Assembly (NCBI GenBank): GCA_964611275.1
Contig: CAZSZS010000024.1
Location: 1-16,629, forward strand
Origin: WJMT01 sp964611275
Lineage (GTDB): Bacteria > Acidobacteriota > Aminicenantia > Aminicenantales > Aminicenantaceae
DNA length: 16,629 bases
Reading direction: 5' to 3'
Part shown: one piece after another, positions 15,506 through 16,629 of the stretch
Layout: every line of letters begins with the position of its first letter
Numbering within the stretch: position 1 is the stretch's first letter
The notes under the pieces: generated by a model
The model's database searches: none
What the model saw: only the letters and a program-made list of their open reading frames with translations
What the model was told of the DNA's origin: nothing
Made by a program: the position numbers and the translations under genes

Positions 15506-15764
15506 TTACCTGAATGATGAACAAGTCGAGGTTGATGCAGATGCGAGGCACAGGGTGCGAAGCTGTGGTCCTTCACCGTGAGTATCCTGTAACGAAACAG
15601 ATGCAGTGAGATCGGCTTGCCTTAATGGTAAAAAAATGGCGGTTAAAATGAAAGTAAAAACTAACAAAGACATATCAGTTTTCATTTTTATTAAAGCATG
15701 AATATCCTTGAAATCAAAGCAAAAAAATGATCATCGCCATTTTTTTATGAATAGGTCAGGCTAA
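15506..15764 (+). mobile_element. MITE-like element, copy 2, upstream of the GH2 gene
   Basis: This is a 259-bp non-coding element between the divergent GH2 and GNAT genes. Its left end is a degraded form of the family end TTAACCTGGGTTATTCA. Its right end TGAATAGGTCAGGCTAA (15748-15764) matches the inverted end at 13 of 17 positions. Bases 15522-15649 align without gaps to 16501-16628 (107 of 128 identical). A folded core is indicated by ACAGGGTGC (15550-15558) pairing with GTATCCTGT (15582-15590) and GAAG (15559-15562) with CTTC (15571-15574). A perfect 13-bp inverted repeat TAAAAAAATGGCG (15629-15641) / CGCCATTTTTTTA (15735-15747) closes the right half. It lies in the presumed leader or promoter of the GH2 gene. 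Confidence 0.7.
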
Positions 15765-15831
15765 CTAAGAATAATATAGAAATACAGCCAATGCAATCAT
15801 CAAAAACATTTCTATTTTCAAATTTTTTATA

Positions 15832-15837
15832 TATAAT
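15832..15837 (+). promoter_or_regulatory. Probable -10 box of the GNAT gene
   Basis: TATAAT sits 27 bp before the ATG at 15865. The -35 at 17-bp spacing (TTTCTA, 15809-15814) is poor. It lies outside the repeat element, so the promoter is not supplied by the element. The remaining AT-rich sequence 15765-15831 shows nothing else. Confidence 0.35.
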
Positions 15838-15864
15838 AGACTTGGTTAGTGGTGACGTCTTAAA

Positions 15865-16431
15865 ATGGCTTTTTTCAGAGAAGGTTTCAGTATAAGAATC
15901 CCTGAGCGCCTTGAGACTGACCGGCTTTATATCAGGCCGTTTATTGATGAGGATTGGGAACCTTTTTTTTCTTTTATGAGGGATGAGAAAGCAACCCAGT
16001 ATCTTTCTTTTATTTCCGAGCAGAAAACCTATAAAGGATCGGAAGAGCTGTTTAATATGATCATTGAAAGGTATGGGAAAGAGAACCAGATATTTGTCCT
16101 GGCCGTTGTCAGAAAGTCAGATGATCAATTTGTAGGAGCCATAGGACTTATTCCGGTCGAAGGGAGCTCGGATGCGGAGGTCTTCTATATGCTTCTTCCA
16201 AAATATTGGGGCAAAGGATACGCTACAGAGGCCACTCACCGCCTTTTTGCCTATGTTTATTCTGAATCAGATGTGCAGAGGATCGTAGCTTCTATTTTCC
16301 CTACAAATAAAGCATCAGAAAGAGTCGCTGAAAGAGTAGGGATGGTTTACAGAGGTTTTGTTATGAAAAAACTTCAGGGAGGCAGAGTCAAACTCTATAC
16401 GCTCAGCAGAGAAGAATTTTTTTCAAGATAG
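15865..16431 (+). CDS. GNAT N-acetyltransferase, RimJ/RimL-like
   Basis: This 188-residue acetyltransferase transfers acetyl from acetyl-CoA to an amine. Its features are those of the Acetyltransf_3 group (ribosomal-protein and related acetyltransferases): the opening LETDRLYIRPFIDEDWEPF, the strand YMLLPKYWGKGYATEA with the CoA pyrophosphate-binding loop K113-Y-W-G-K-G-Y-A120, and the late motif NKASERVAERVGM. The substrate may be a protein N-terminus or a small molecule and is not determinable here. The SD is weak (GGTGA at 15851-15855). The gene stands alone, divergent from the GH2 gene, and is flanked by two directly oriented copies of the same repeat element (15506-15764 and from 16484). 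That raises the possibility of a mobile unit. Confidence 0.9.
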   Translation: MAFFREGFSIRIPERLETDRLYIRPFIDEDWEPFFSFMRDEKATQYLSFISEQKTYKGSEELFNMIIERYGKENQIFVLAVVRKSDDQFVGAIGLIPVEGSSDAEVFYMLLPKYWGKGYATEATHRLFAYVYSESDVQRIVASIFPTNKASERVAERVGMVYRGFVMKKLQGGRVKLYTLSREEFFSR

Positions 16432-16483
16432 CCTTCCTTGATGCTGGCAAGCAAGACAAAACCTGTTCTTTAAAAGTGTGTAT

Positions 16484-16629
16484 TTAACCTGGGTTATTCA
16501 CGAGTCAAGGTTGCTGCAGATGCGAGGCACAAGGCATGAAGGTGTGGTCTTTCACTGCGAATGCCTTGTAACGAAGCAGATGCAGTAAGATGGGCTCGCC
16601 TCAATGGTAAAAAAATGGCGATTAAAATT
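16484..16629 (+). mobile_element. MITE-like element, copy 3 (runs off the window end)
   Basis: It begins with the intact family end TTAACCTGGGTTATTCA (16484-16500), identical to the reverse complement of 13620-13636. The next 128 bases align ungapped to 15522-15649 at 84%. The core stem here is fully Watson-Crick: ACAAGGCAT (16529-16537) with ATGCCTTGT (16561-16569). A second pairing, GCGAG (16522-16526) with CTCGC (16595-16599), is possible and survives in copy 2 with one wobble. The right end is outside the window. Confidence 0.7.

Noticed and set aside
15480..15551. Longer GH2 start at 15551
   Set aside because: The extension would put 24 residues before a textbook signal peptide, reads into repeat element DNA, and lacks an SD. 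The ATG at 15479 has AAGGA at good spacing.
13491..16629. CRISPR array
   Set aside because: There are only three repeats, far apart, in mixed orientation, with no regular spacers and no cas genes.

Overview
This 16.6-kb window is a chromosomal segment of a Gram-negative-like bacterium. Several products carry signal peptides, and the core genes have a balanced base composition of roughly 45-52% GC by eye. The exported tricorn-type peptidase, the secreted glycosidases (GH78 and GH2) and the interspersed palindromic repeats would suit a fermentative, polymer-degrading lineage such as Candidatus Aminicenantes, an Acidobacteriota relative or a Spirochaete. The sequence alone does not fix the phylum. 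No rRNA, tRNA, CRISPR array, transposase or phage gene is visible.

Layout. (1) 310-3573: a secreted tricorn-protease homologue with its own sigma70-like promoter. (2) About 3640-6840: a clearly more AT-rich accessory block holding an AbiEi/AbiEii type IV toxin-antitoxin pair and a Fic adenylyltransferase. Both AbiEii and Fic are followed by the same 36-bp sequence (34/36 identical). Both promoter regions carry perfect inverted repeats that look like operators. (3) 7012-9091: an NCS1-type (purine/cytosine-permease-like) transporter, convergent with an ICMT/PEMT-like membrane methyltransferase. (4) 9297-10769: a small two-helix membrane protein, then an XRE-type regulator 3 bp upstream of an eight-helix membrane protein, with an operator-like palindrome over the -10. 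(5) 15479-10819, minus strand: a GH2 glycosidase followed by a GH78 alpha-L-rhamnosidase. Both are exported and probably co-transcribed, which suggests degradation of a rhamnose-containing glycan. (6) 15865-16431: a RimJ/RimL-like GNAT acetyltransferase.

The most unusual signal is a family of short non-coding repeat elements around the glycosidase and GNAT genes. Three copies (13491-13636 inverted, 15506-15764, and 16484 to the window end) share the terminal sequence TTAACCTGGGTTATTCA. The two complete copies also have a matching inverted right end. Copies 2 and 3 share 128 ungapped bases at 84% identity. Their differences preserve a 9-bp stem through three compensatory pair changes and two wobble pairs, which suggests selection on a folded RNA or single-stranded DNA. 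Copy 1 has the same ends but a different core, an unrelated 73-bp palindrome. It has also become coding sequence, supplying the last 18 residues and the stop codon of the GH2 protein and abutting the ribosome binding site of the GH78 gene.
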